64,000 nt of DNA from contig CM069599.1 of assembly GCA_035771175.1 (NCBI GenBank), forward strand, positions 36,953,707 through 37,017,706, given 5' to 3'. Source of the DNA: Paratinospora sagittata. Taxonomy: Eukaryota > Streptophyta > Magnoliopsida > Ranunculales > Menispermaceae. Positions 11,477 to 23,876 of the stretch are shown piece after piece. The notes under the pieces were generated by a model. It was not told the origin of the DNA. It did not search any database and saw only the letters and a list, made by a program, of their open reading frames with translations. Position numbers and translations under genes: made by a program. The stretch's first letter is position 1, and every line of letters begins with the position of its first letter.

Positions 11477-14392
11477 ATGGTTTTGTATTCTGTTGTATCA
11501 AAATCATATTCAGTGGTGGGTTCAAGAATGGGTGAGAAGGATTTAATAGAGGAAATTAGGGAGTTGAGGAAACTCAGGACAGCTGTCATGCTGGAGAAAT
11601 GTCAAAGCAAGAGTGAAGCAGTCATGTGCCCCAAACCAAGGAGACAATACATGAGGTCTGTATATCCTTCTGTTTTGTGCTGCGTGCTACAGTAGTTATT
11701 ATAATGCAGAACTACTTAACATGAATCAATAACCACTTAGAAGCTGACAATCTCTTCACTTATGCAGTGATCATATAGATATATTTGTGCTAAAGTTATC
11801 TACTGTGGATAGGTGGTCTATCAAGAAGGAGGATCAGTGGCTCTTTTGCCAGTACAATAAGATTTCTTGATTTCAAGCACTATACTCTGAATGTCATTTG
11901 CCTTGACATTAGAGATCATTCTCATTGTTAAGAATCGCCCTATGTGTATTCACTAACTGAACATGTGTCTCAATAGAAGTGATTGGAAGGGCACAATCTT
12001 TCAGTTAACACACACATTTGTTTAGAGTTTATTCATTTCATCTCATCGATATGCATTGTTTAATTAAGAACTGGCCATTAAAGCTCCACACAAATTCTCT
12101 AGTTTTGCTCGACTTTATCATGCATGCAAGTGGGCATTGTATTCTAGACTTTAAGAGATAATTGGTGATGGTTTTCAGATGATGGATGTTGTAGAGCATT
12201 TGGATTACATTTGTTAAGTTTAATGCATAAAGAAAACGACTTTAAGGTACACACTTGTTGTATAAGGCAATGTATTGTTCATAATACACTTCTAAATAAA
12301 TCAATAAATAAATAGCAATTCAAGGAAGCTACAATTACTAGAAATGAGACCTTGCATTACTAATAGAAGGCAACATATTTGATGATCCACTTTTGGTGGG
12401 TTTTTTCCAATTAGAGTAAGGTTTAACAATATCTAAGGATATTCTTGGAAATGGTTCTTTTTCAATATAAAGAGTAATAATTCATCTTTAATTGATTAGA
12501 GCTATTTAATACATGCTTGTGCTCCATTTAATCGCTTAAGATGGTTTGGGCAGGTAACAAAATTAGATGTACCAATTAAGAAGAATGATGTATTAATAAT
12601 TAAAAATAATGACAGAGGAAGAGGAAGAATTTAAGTAACAGGAGGAAGAGAATAAAAGGATAGTCAATAATTAAAAAGAAGAAAGAAAGGAAAGAAGAAG
12701 ATAGAATATAGGTGCAATAATAAACATTACCCTATCCGAACACTTATATTCAAATTTTGAAATGCCTTTTAGTCGAGTCCTTACCTGCCATAATTTGAAA
12801 ATGAACAAGTCGGACATATAGATATGTACCTGCATCCGACATCCATACTCAAGTCCGAGTAACATTCTACAATCCAAGCTTATGGTTGCATATGCTAACC
12901 GTTCCACAAAGTAAAAACCCCACGTGATTGGAGCCTTGTGCACTATTTTTTTCTTGTGTATGTTAAGTTTGTGATTGTTGGAAACATGTGGTTCATGCAA
13001 TGCTTTCTTAGATGTGCACCTCTTTGTTTCTATATCTAGAAAAAGAAAATAACCAAATCAACCCAAGTTTCTAAGAATAGTCTAAAAAGAATGATAATTG
13101 AGAATGTAATTGTAAACAAACAGATGAACTTGCATTGAGCATTGGATTGTGTTATTTGTTGTGTGAAGTCCAGCTTAATTAGAAAATTTATTGTAGTTTG
13201 ATTGTTCATAGGGGCATAACTAAGAGAAACTATAGAAGGAAAGGTAGAACCATTATGTCAACTTTGTTACTACTTGAGGATGCAATTTAGGCGTGCTATA
13301 TATTTGAAGTTATGATTTGATTGTGATTCATAAGATCATTCTTTTTTGCATTGTTTTTCCTGTCAGAAATCATTGAACCATAAAGCTAGTAGAGGCTTAA
13401 CAATACATATCAAACTATCATTAACACTCTCCCTCACATGCAATCATCTTGCACGTGGAGAAACAAAAGAAAGAAGAAGAAAATAAATACCAATCATGCG
13501 AATGGGGGGCATGCAAATGCAAACAACGAGACTTGAACCCAAGCATTCTTATGATATCAACGCTTTGATATCATGTTATACACCACTGAACCCAAAAAGC
13601 TGTGGCTAGTAGGTGGTCTATCGATGCGTATCAAGCTATTATTAACCTCTCCAACAAAATAGGTCGTAGGTATCTTTAGTTAATATCCCCAATAAGAGAA
13701 ATGCTTTTATGACCCAAAAATTGTACTCAAAATCATACCACGCTGATGTAGTGTATGGTGAGTAATGGATATTTCTATTTTATTTTTTCTCTTTCATGAT
13801 GTGGTGATATAGTGTATTGCCACATCATCTTGGGTATATTTTTGAGTATGTCTTTTGGGTCATTTTAGCACTCCTCCCCTTGTTACCTCTTCAACATAAG
13901 TCATTTTCATTGTTGTGCCTTTATTCACATGTTTCCAATTGAGATTTTGTTTTTCCTTGATCCTTTTAGCTTCTGCTGATAATATTCTCGTGTTCAGGCA
14001 ATATGGCGAACATGCAGACCCTAAAGTTGTATCTGAGCTCTCAGACATCTTCAGAAGCAAGGTTTGTAGTCTTGAAATTTCTGTTTCCTGAATAAAATTA
14101 TATGGACGTCATGTTGTTAATTGGTGTATTTAACTCATTACAATAAATTTCATAGTAGTAAAATTGAAAAACCAGGTCCCGTTGCTGATTTGTTCTGTCT
14201 TTCTTTTAACAGGCATCTCCGTCTTACTATTCGGGTTCCCCTCCAATCCGAGCAAATAATCCTGTCATTCAAGACATCCGGTTCCAAGAGCAGTGCGTCC
14301 AGCAAAGCCCCAATGTCGGAATCTGGATTGAAGGCGTAGATACTATTGTGGATCGTAGCTGTGGGACACAAAGCATCCCGACAGTGGCTTGA
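11477..14392 (+). CDS. Small plant protein of unknown function
   Basis: Exons 11477-11655, 13998-14061 and 14213-14392 (stop TGA) join in frame across GT-AG introns and give about 140 residues. An internal ATG at 11528 would give 123. Seen: a charged, probably helical N-terminal block (MGEKDLIEEIRELRKLRTAV), a KPRRQYMRQYGEHADPKVV block, SELSDIFRSKASPSYYSGSP, PPIRANNPVIQDIRFQEQCV, and a C-terminal tail ending GTQSIPTVA. The NNPVIQDIRF stretch recalls short NNPL(V)xDxxF motifs in other small uncharacterised plant proteins, but I cannot name a family. No transmembrane segment or signal peptide is visible. Intron 1 (2.3 kb) carries a TRIM element at 13361-13647. The upper start would include a hydrophobic MVLYSVV segment; the lower start looks more natural. 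Confidence 0.62.
13361..13647 (-). mobile_element. TRIM-type short LTR element T1
   Basis: Read on the minus strand: an LTR-like 13574-13647 ends in ..TATAACA and is followed at once by TGATATCAAAGCG (13561-13573), an imperfect match to the TGGTATCAGAGC primer site for initiator tRNA-Met. Then come about 134 bp of internal sequence, a purine tract GAGGGAGAG, and a second LTR (13361-13426) running TGTTAATGATAG..TCTGACA. The two LTRs match by eye, TTAATRATAGYTTGATAYG.. at one end and GTTCARTG.. near the other. There is no coding capacity and no clear target duplication. Confidence 0.7.
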
Positions 14393-15081
14393 CTCATTTT
14401 TGTTACCTTGAAATACAGAGGGAGAAGTGAAGCAGCTTTTCAAACTCTTCTTTAAATCATCATGTGCAGGATTTCTTTTCTTTTTAAGCTATGAAAGTGT
14501 CCTCAATGAGGTAAGATAGTTGCTTTGGACTTTTGAAAAAGAGTTGTTTGTGTATATATATGTCTCGTGCATCCTGGTCTGGATGAGGGTCCGGTTGTTT
14601 AAATATAACTTTGTCTCATAGGTTTCTCTGATGAATGATAAATTTGTTGGGTTTCAAAAATCTGATACTTTCTCATGATTTTTGCCTATCACTTTTCCTC
14701 TCTACTGACATTTCTTTTATTCTCAATTTATGAATAATATGGCAGAATTTTCATTCCATCCTGTGAAAAGCTTGGAACTTGTGAACCTGATGAAACAATT
14801 TCCTCCATTGCAAAAGTCACAAAAACATTAAACATCAAACTAAACAAAAAGACAAAAAAACCTAAATAAATGATGTTCACCATGCTGATCTTGATCAAAA
14901 TTTGACTCTAATAAACAGATTACAGAGCTTTTTTCTTCAAAAACCATTTAATGGATCTCTCAGACATGGTATGTATTGAACTGGGTTTAACCTGCCTTTC
15001 TAATACTACCTTCACCACTCAAAATTCAAGCTCTAAAGTAAATGGAATTTTTTTGAACCCTATTCCTTGTATAAATGAGCC
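14393..15081. other. Convergent spacer between the 14.4-kb gene and CRY3
   Basis: The two flanking genes point at each other. The spacer holds their 3' UTRs. No gene or repeat is visible. Confidence 0.5.
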
Positions 15082-18000
15082 TTATCTCCTGCTATCCTTC
15101 CTCCATCTTTGCGGGTCAGTATTGGCGTGACCTGACCCGTGGCTGGTGGTACTTCCACGACGATAACTAGTGTTGCTGTTTCCGAACTTGAGAGGAACCA
15201 TTTGCTTGATATAAGAATTCCCGGGGAAGTTCCTCTTCTCTTTAGGAAGTCCCTGGAGCTCCGGGAACCAGTAAGCTACATAGTCACCTTCAGGATCATA
15301 AGTTTGTGCCTGAGGATTCATTACAATCAGTTTGCAGTAAATTTCGTAAATTTTCTAATCAATCAAAACATAGCGAAGACAAGACGATGTATCTTATACA
15401 CGCTTCAAACCACCTTGATCCACACACTAAGTGTTGGCATTAAATTGATGGATATGTGAAGACTCCTATTTTATATTTCTCCAAGTTAAATATCAACTAT
15501 AATTGACGCGGCTAAAAGCATGCTTCTATAAATTACCAGGGCAAACACTTCAATGCATTTCATTTTTTAAAAAAGTAATTCTGATAAAGGGGAGGGACTG
15601 CAATATCATGGAGGAAACATTTCACAAGTGTTTTATGTTAGAATTGAAAACAAAATACAGAGATATAAATAAATCTCAAAGACCCATCACTTGTAAATTC
15701 ATCAACACGTGCCTTATGTATAGAAAGATTCACATACCTTTGAGTGAAGAAGATGGAAAACTTTTGGCATACATGAAATTCTTGATAGAATTATAAATCA
15801 CAAGAACACAACCCAAAGATCATCAAGTTAAAGTATCAAGAATAAAAGTAGAGGAAGTATACTTGAATCCATGGCGATAAATGTAAAGAGGTTATGGTCT
15901 TCCAACACCAAATCACCGTATTACTCAATGGGTTCTCTCTCTAAGATGGGGAAAGAGGAGAAGAGCTGAAATTAGAGAATGATTTGACTTGGGGACCATA
16001 ACCCTATAAGGTTCCTTATATACTAAATTAATTAGAATCTCATCAACCTTAATTAATTAGTATTGGGTCTCTACACATTACAAAGTTCATACAAAATAGA
16101 TATTAGATAGCCAATAATATAATTGTTAATGTACATATTGTGCCACATTATTGTTGCTTGGGGACCATAAGGTTGCTTCTTGAGCAAGCAACCATGGTAA
16201 CTTGTGGAAGAAGCCACAAGTTACTTCTTGAACAAGTGGCATTCCCACTTAGCTCAACAACAACCATATTAATGTATATGTGAGCCCAAATGAATAGGAT
16301 ATTAATTAAATTAAAATCCCAACATTTTATTGAAAATATATTAAATAATGATTGCAGTTTCACGAAGAAATGTTTTGTGGTGTGAGGAAAAGTTTAATGA
16401 TGAACATAATCTGGCTTTGGGATGTCCATGTGCTTGAAAATGAATTGTTGGAAGTTGGAACTTACATTTGTTTTAAATAACTTAACAGGAATCTTCTACC
16501 ACAAATAAAACTCAATTCAACTAAGCTTGTTACCCAATACATGAGGTTGGCTACATGTATCTGTTTCATCCACTTTGCTCAATCAAGGGTTAAGTTGACT
16601 CTGAAATTACAAATAGTTATATCTTTCTTGTTTATTTTTGTCTATGTTATTTATTTTATTTTATTTTTTGAGGTCAGCGGATATTAGGAATATCATGGTT
16701 CCTACTAATCCCTTAGGGGCACGGCCACAAACACCCTTGGACACTGTTGACCAATATGGTGGTGGGTGGCATGGTTCGGATTCAAACCCCCTCCCTTCAA
16801 GGTGAGTGCGCTTGCACTCAACCACTGAGCCAACCCACTATTGGTTTTTTTGTCTATGTTATTTTAGGTCTTCCTCTACCTCAATTATTATTGTAAAATG
16901 TTAATAGGTCACTCTTTCTAGCTGAAGAGTCTAAAGGTCTTCATAGTATGTGTCCAAATTATCTTAATCGACTTTCTCTCATTTTATCTTGATTTGGAGC
17001 ACTCCTACCACTTCTATTGGCAGGTAAAAAACAATTAATAAAAAAAAGGCTTTTGTGCCATCTGGATATTTGATAATTTTCATGTACTCCTGAAGAAAGA
17101 CTGAAGGTGGTTGATGCTTACTTGCTTTGGGATACTAAAGTACCGATCCTCTCTCGGGTCATTCCCAACACCTGTTATAAAATAAAAAAATAAAAAGAAA
17201 GCAAGAAAGGTAGTTCCAGCAGCCATGATATCTAGTGGAAACCAAGATGTATATGTTCATGAGAGGTAGTAACAGAATCAATTATGTATATATATAGTAC
17301 AGATAGATAGATAAATATGCAAGTTTAAAGCAAATAATTAACCTGCACCATATGTCCAATTTCCATAATTTGAGCACGGGTCATAATCCAAGAGGCAAGT
17401 CTCAAACCATTCTGCCCCCATTCGCCAATCGATGCCCATATCACGAACAAGAAATGAGCAAACAATCTGCAGAAATAGAAGATGATAAATTCTTCAATAC
17501 AGTCGATCCTTTAAAAACTGAAGTTCTGAAGGAGATTGTACAACTCAGAAGTCAAGCAGTGAAGCTTGGCATGATGTACTTATTCTTCCAAAAAATAAAT
17601 AAATAAAACCAAAAAAATATAAGTTCTAAGGCTCCGCCCCAACTCAACAAGGGAAAAGTAAGAAAAAAGAGGGCTCTATACTATTTATCTGAATCAATAA
17701 ATACTAGCACTCGACTTCGGCTGGAAAACAAAATACTTTCCAGGCCCTTCAGAATTTCATCTTACCATAATCACATCCCTTTAAAAGATACAGTTTTTGG
17801 ACATTAAAATGAGAAAAAAGTGTTTAAATATTGATATTTCTCAATTGTTCTGAAAGGTAGGAGATAATCAGATTTACCTGTCGTCCTCGGTTCGACATAA
17901 ATCCAGTGGCAGATAATTCTTTCATATTTGCATCTATAAGAGGGTACCTACAATTCATCAAGTAAAAGAATGATAAATCGTATTCAGTTCATCAGGAAAA

Positions 18001-21000
18001 CTCCACCAAAGTGAATGGCATACCCCGTTCGACCATCTCTCCAAGATTCAAATAGAATGTGATCTTGGCTCCAGTTGGACACCACTTTTCTTGGGCCACC
18101 TGAAATTATTGTGGGTCATAGTTATCGATGTAATTTGTTTCCATGGAAGCATAGAAATGAAAATTCTTCTTTCTTCTTTGAAGAATTTTATAGATTAATG
18201 AAATGCCTTTCCTAATGTGCCAATGGCCTTATTTACACCAAACAAGAGTCCTAAACTGAATGAGAAACTAAATACAACAATAGAAAGTGCCAAAAAGGGC
18301 TAAAAGTAACCAAAATGTGGGCTAAAAATAATAGAAAACAATATGCATGTTTAAACACATGACCCGTCATGCATTCCAACATCAATATTTTGACCAGCTC
18401 ATATCTTTTATATCCATGCATGGCAAACAAAGGAAACATGGCAGGACAAAGTACTGAACAACTCATCTGGACCAAATATCAATTCTTTTGGAATTATATA
18501 AATAGTTGTTATGTGTGGACCAAAATAATAGTCCCTCATCGGATATGGGCAAATTTATCACATGAAATATAAGTTGGGATCTCACCCTCATTAGTACTTA
18601 GGCCCAAATGTGGTTAAGTTGGGGACAATATCGGTACTAGTAGAGATCCAGGCCCGCCTAACAAAAGTGACTGACCAAATACATGTATAGTAAGAAATCA
18701 GATCCCCAACTGGCTTACCTAAATGAAATATGGAATTTCCATATTTGATTGATATAAACCTGAAGTAGTCCCTCCATATCAATTCAAACAATACCCTGAA
18801 AGCCATAAGTGTCAACAAAATTTATTGAATGAAATCAAAACAATCTGAACTCAACCACCCAAAAAAATAAAATGACTCCCAAATTAGCCATGCAACATTA
18901 TCTTGAGTCGTATATTTAGTCAAGTCGTGTCTTTATATAATTTGTTTCCACCGTCCAAGTCACCATTATTAACACCATTTTTGGCTTTCCACACACATTT
19001 CAAATGCAATACTTAAAAATTATATGCATAAAAGATAAACAATTTCAAAATACCAGTATGTTGAATCATTCGCTTGCCTCTGCTTCTCATATCGCTTCAC
19101 CTGAGCCAATCCAATCAAATTCATAACTGAGATTAGGATTCTCTCTTATTGTATACTGTAATTAGCAGTATGACAGTATTAATAAGAGATTTTTAACCTC
19201 TTATTGTGTAATATGCTTAATAACATGAAAGTATGAAGAAGAAATCCCAAACCTCTTCGTACACAAATCTTGGAGATAAACATCCAAAAGCAAGCCAAGG
19301 AGAGAACTTTGTTGAGAAGTCAGGTCCTAACATGCCATTTCTTGTCTCCTTGTAAACCCTTAGCAGATCCTAGTCACTGGCATATGTTAGACATTGCATA
19401 CTCATATTGGTGCAACAACTAAGAGTATGAAATATAGGGGGGTACTACGAATAAGAACGGGTAGAAGATTGCATTGGATATGTGATATGTAGTAGAAGAT
19501 TTGATTGGAATCTGAGACTGGATACATCAACATCCTGAACTGGCAGCTGGATTATAAAGTGAAGGTGAAAACATTCAATTCAAACTCATTTGCTTTCTTT
19601 CTTCTTCTTCTTCTTCTCCTTTTTTTTTTTTTTTTTTTCTCTTGCACCAGATCCTACTAAGTCACTAGTTAATGTCAGCAACATGTGCCCTAATTTGCAT
19701 GAATTAGAGTCAGAAATGATAGCTTATACAGATGTTCTTCCCACCTATTGTAAAATTTATTGAATGTAATGAATAGCAGCACCAATTGCTCTTAGAGAAT
19801 AGTCTGAAGTTCCATAAGTTTATCATTCGTTTCTTTTCATTTCTTTTTCCTTTTTTTTTTTCCAATCCAAACTACATGTGTACATTTTTCTATGCTAAAG
19901 ACCGCTAGAAGCATCTATAAATGTTTCCTTATCTTGGGGAATTGGACCCGAATAGTAGTGGTTTGACAATGGTATTAAGTCATGTGTTCAAACCGCAGCT
20001 TATCCATTAAATAAATAAAATAAAATTTAAGGAAAACAAAAACAAAAACTCCTCGGTCTTTACCTTGCGCCAAAAGTACTCATTCACTCTGCTCAATGCT
20101 GAACTTTCACCGCCAACAAAACACATTCCTTTAATAACCTGCATCTCACAAAGATGGCAAAAGTAAGAAGTTTCTTGGGAAGCTTTTACCACCTCTATTT
20201 GTTCATTTATCGAGTTAGAGGAACTTCCAAATATATTGTAAGACAATTTATAATAATAAATTAAATTAATAAAAAGGAACTATATTCATTAGATTGTTGG
20301 CAGCTTGACATAGCAATAGCAGTACATTAAAAAGAGAAAGGAATGAATGATATAAACTTGCCTCTTGCTGATGAAGCCCAAGTTGATCCAACGAAGGTAC
20401 GGATCCCCACCCACCAATGTCATTCAAACTACTACTAGGAGGTGGCCCAAGTGATGTTGGAAGCTTGAAGCAGCCACGGATAGAGCACTTGGATTCAATA
20501 GACTGAAAATTTATTTCATCAATATATATTTCACATAAGCTGCTTTCCAAGTGATAAGGAATGAACAAGTATAAATGTGATTATGCACTGCAGGAGTCAG
20601 CTCTTAGAAATTACAGAAGTTACAAAAAACAAAAAACTGAATAGTCGTCCTAAAAGTTACCTTACGAAATTGTGTATACACATCTGGTAAATTGCCCGGA
20701 GTAAATGGGAGATCATCAAGATGGTACATAGTACTCCCCCAGATAAGTTGTAGTTTTGGATTTGTAGGCTTTTGGCCAGCTTTTCCCCCTGACCCTCCTG
20801 GTAGTATTGCCACACGTTGCAGACCCTTCTTGACACATTGCTCTACAAGTAGTTCCTCGCTGCAAGTTTCTTTATGGGCATAAACCTGATAACATGACAT
20901 AAATCAGCAAAATCTCAAACTTAGACTGTAATAATTAATCATTAATAGGATAATCAAATAAACTTCAATGGTAGGAGTCTTTTCATGTGGAACTTTGCTT

Positions 21001-22749
21001 ATCTCAATTCAAAGCTGCCCTTTCCCAAAAACTTTTCCATGTGGAATAAATGTAATGGTAAATACATAACTGTGTGTGCTCCAAACGTCTTTGCCAGTGA
21101 AGGGAGAATATCCTCAGGTTTCCCATATTGTATAAGCAAGTTCAAACCAAGCTTTATCAGATTCTTTCTCAAGTCACCCAAGCACTGCATCAGGAACTGC
21201 GCTCTCAAGGCTGTCCACAAAATAACAAAATCTCAAACTAAATTTTCATAAAATAAATAATCCGAATTTCATGATATTCAATTTATTTTTAGTCCAAATC
21301 CAATAATCGGCAAATGTTAGTTTTAATGTGGGATTTGGCATTTAAAGGGGTCTCAAAATGTAAAACCCACACTATCACCTGGCTGATTAAACTGAGCAAG
21401 ACAGTGCAGTTTGTAATCTATGTTTTACAGGTTTCACCAAAAAATTGTCTACGCAAACTTGCTTCTGATCACTTATTGAATCTAAATAGGTGAAATTCAT
21501 CATTTTGTCTTTATCATTATCTTAATATATATGTATATATATATATATTTATTTGATATACATGGTTGAGTTTCTACTTATAAGCTATATCTTTTGGTTA
21601 AGCAACTTCTAACATGGCATCAAAGCTTTATTATTATGGAGGTCTTGTGTTCTAACATTATCGCAAGCATTTGCTTGTTTCTCTCACTTGTTTATCTTGT
21701 CTTTCCTCCCCATTATAAATCTAGTCTACATGCCATCATGCACGTAAGGGAGAGCGTTAATGTCTATTTTAGCTTGATATATGTAATTGGGCCTCTACTC
21801 ATCAACTATAGCTTCTATGCCAAGCGGCTTCTAACATGAGCATATCAAAGCTATGTTAATCTGGAGATCCAATGTTCAAAACTCCTTAGAAGCATCCGCT
21901 TGTTTTTCTCATTTATTAATTATTTATTTCCTTCCTATTATAAATCTACTACTAAGAGGATTTGTTAATGTTTTCCCTTGATTTACATGGTTGGCCCTCT
22001 ATTTATTCATTTATTTACATGTGAAATAACAATGAGAGAACAAAGTAATGACTTTACAATCTTACAAACCATCCAAATGAATCTTCTGCAGACAAATCCA
22101 AAGATAACTCTTTTCATTAATTCCACAACACTACCATTTCTAACCAGTTCCAACCCAGAATTCCCAAATTAAATCAACCATTATAAAACAACTTCTACAT
22201 CAGATTAGAACTATAACAAGAGAAACCAAAGTTCTTAAAAAATCAAACAAGCATCTCAGCACACTTAATAATACACTACAAATCAAGAAAATCAAACTGG
22301 GTACCTCCAGTTTTGGGGAATCCAAAGTAATGGGTAGTCCCAAAAAGCCTCGGATCAACACAATAAACTGGCAAAACCGTTTTGGAATCCATCCAAGCTC
22401 GACACAAAGCCTCATTATCCAAAACTCTCAAGTCATTCCTCAACCAAACAATGGCCACTCCATCACCACTCCTTTGCATCCTCGAATTCCTGTATCTCTG
22501 AAACGTTTCATCTTCAATTCGATCCATTTCATCTGAATCTAAACTTGGAACGTTAAAAGTTGTACTGATGATAGGTGCATTGGGCTCTGGTTTTGAAGCA
22601 GAATTCATGATTTGGGAATGGTTCGAGAGCTTGAATTTGGTTAAGAACAAGGGATTGGAGATGGATTTTAATAACAAGAAGCGATATTTTGTAGAAATTG
22701 AGGATGAAATGAAGATGAAAGATGGAATTTTGAGAGTTGCTGACGACAT
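15082..22749 (-). CDS. CRY3: Cryptochrome DASH (CRY3), organellar
   Basis: Thirteen exons (minus strand): 22749-22305, 21210-21071, 20885-20661, 20502-20362, 20138-20064, 19369-19253, 19100-19054, 18795-18719, 18099-18024, 17947-17878, 17466-17343, 17171-17122, 15309-15082. They join in frame to 604 residues. The first ~95 residues are Ser/Lys-rich and acid-poor up to about 55, as expected of a chloroplast/mitochondrial transit peptide. The antenna-binding photolyase domain starts at [19 protein letters not shown] (98-116); the FAD domain includes [45 protein letters not shown] and [20 protein letters not shown]. The C-terminus reads [20 protein letters not shown] then a Ser/Gly/Arg-rich tail. 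Family role: FAD blue-light protein that repairs UV dimers in single-stranded DNA. The intron after exon 4 uses a GC donor. The GTG at 22809 opens the frame further, but ATG 22749 is the first usable start. Confidence 0.95.
16509..17035 (+). repeat. Dispersed repeat R1, copy b, split by a SINE
   Basis: Lies in the last CRY3 intron. The left part (16509-16652) and right part (16864-17035) align by eye with the uninterrupted copy at 52890-53200: TTAGGTCTTCCTCTACCTC and the AAGGTCTTCATAGTATGTG / AAGATCTTCATTATATGAA pair are shared. The SINE at 16653-16845 interrupts it. Confidence 0.7.
16653..16845 (-). mobile_element. tRNA-derived SINE with 18-bp target-site duplication
   Basis: On the minus strand the element begins AGTGGGTTGGCTCAGTGGTT. 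It has an A box TGGCTCAGTGG and, about 45 bp on, a B box GGTTTGAATCC, the two parts of an RNA polymerase III internal promoter. It ends in an (AAAATA)n-type tail, seen on the plus strand as TTTTATTTTATTTT at 16653-16666. The flanks carry the same 18 bases, TTTTTGTCTATGTTATTT, at 16635-16652 and about 16846-16863. Same orientation as CRY3. Confidence 0.88.
21549..22010 (+). mobile_element. TRIM-type element T2 with a tandem LTR-internal-LTR-internal-LTR layout
   Basis: In CRY3 intron 1. Three LTR-like units: about 21549-21614, 21755-21836 and from 21963. The first two end in GCTTCTAACA-type sequence. The first is followed by TGGCATCAAAGC (21615-21626), two mismatches from the TGGTATCAGAGC tRNA-iMet primer site. 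Each is preceded by a purine tract (AAGGGAGAGCG at 21746-21756). Internal parts of about 140 and 126 bp resemble each other (..AAGCATTTGCTTGTTTCTC.. and ..AAGCATCCGCTTGTTTTTC..). There is no coding capacity. Confidence 0.68.
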
Positions 22750-22806
22750 TGTTGTAGGATACACAATACAGAGCTGTGGGAGCGAAGAAGCCTGTTGGGC
22801 TTGTGC

Positions 22807-22915
22807 CACGTGTGCTTAGGGCCTTTTTTTGCTACGTGGCGTGTGCTTGGCCACTGAAGTTCTAAGCATGAAGACCACGAGATTTGATAGACGAGGCTTT
22901 TTGTGCCACGTCAGT
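22807..22915 (-). promoter_or_regulatory. CRY3 upstream ACGT elements
   Basis: Three ACGT-core sites lie 58-166 bp upstream of the CRY3 ATG: G-box CACGTG (22807-22812), CTACGTGGC (22832-22840) and CCACGTCAG (22907-22915). Such sites bind bZIP factors of the HY5/GBF type and bHLH PIFs. Light or stress control of CRY3 through them is inference. Confidence 0.55.
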
Positions 22916-23876
22916 CACTTACTCTATCCAACGTCCATCATGCATGATGTACCACTTTTTTCAGACCCACTTATTTTTTAACTGCCAAACACATTTTTAA
23001 TGTAAATAAAAAATAAAAAATAAAAAATTTGACCCATAAATTATGGTGAAAAAATAATGGGCCTGATCTCAACTTTTTTGCCAACTAACCATTAAAAAAT
23101 AAAATAAAATAAATCAATAAAATTACTATTTTTTTACCTACTAATCACAATCTAAGTATAAGTTTTTTGCTAAAATTTGATTCATATTAGAAAAGTTTTT
23201 AATTATGATTTTTGTATGTAAGGAGCTTGGATTTTATTTGAATTGTGATTTTAAAATGGAAATACAATCCAAGAATTAAAAAATTATGATTTTTTGAAAT
23301 TTTGTTTTAAGATTTCATTAACCAAATGTGTTTTTTGTGTTTTTAAATTTTTGGTTTTACAAAAAACTGCATATAAATCACAAACCAAGAGTATCGACAC
23401 TAACTTTTTTCTAAACAGCATTGACTTAAGCATTGAAAGGGCTTTGTCAGACACAACATCAATATCATTAAGTCTTGATGATATTCGTCTATCTAGCTAG
23501 TTAAATCGTCAAACTGAGATCTATATCTAGAAAATAGTCATTCATAATCAAACAATGGTTCTTATGTAATTATGTATCTTGGTTTTTATATGAACTAAGA
23601 TTTGTACTCTGATTAAAATTTGTCAAAACAACAATCGTGAATTTGTGCATGAACTATTTGATATTTTTTACATTACATTTTTTTTTCACTCTATCAATTA
23701 ACTTTTCTTTGTTTAGATTATAACGATTTTTCATTTTTAAAGTATTCTTGCCAACACCACCACAAATCATTTGGAAAATAGGCATACAAAATTAATGACC
23801 CTTAAAAGGGCTCCCCTGTGGAGTGGACGTAAGTTTGTGGACAAGAGGGCAGAGTTATCATAATATAGAGTACACA
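22916..23876. other. Intergenic AT-rich spacer upstream of CRY3
   Basis: Low-complexity AT-rich DNA with runs such as (AAAAT)n near 23007-23030 and 23092-23112. No supported gene. Confidence 0.5.

Noticed and set aside
13430..13560. CRISPR-like or satellite array
   Set aside because: No regularly spaced repeats; similarity to 63.1 kb is explained by a shared TRIM-type element.
22749..22809. Upstream extension of CRY3 by 20 residues
   Set aside because: It would begin with GTG, not used for plant nuclear starts; the extension also overlaps the G-box.
22568..22819. Plus-strand ORF of 83 codons over the CRY3 start
   Set aside because: Antisense shadow of CRY3 exon 1; low-complexity Glu/Lys/Met composition comes from the transit-peptide codons.
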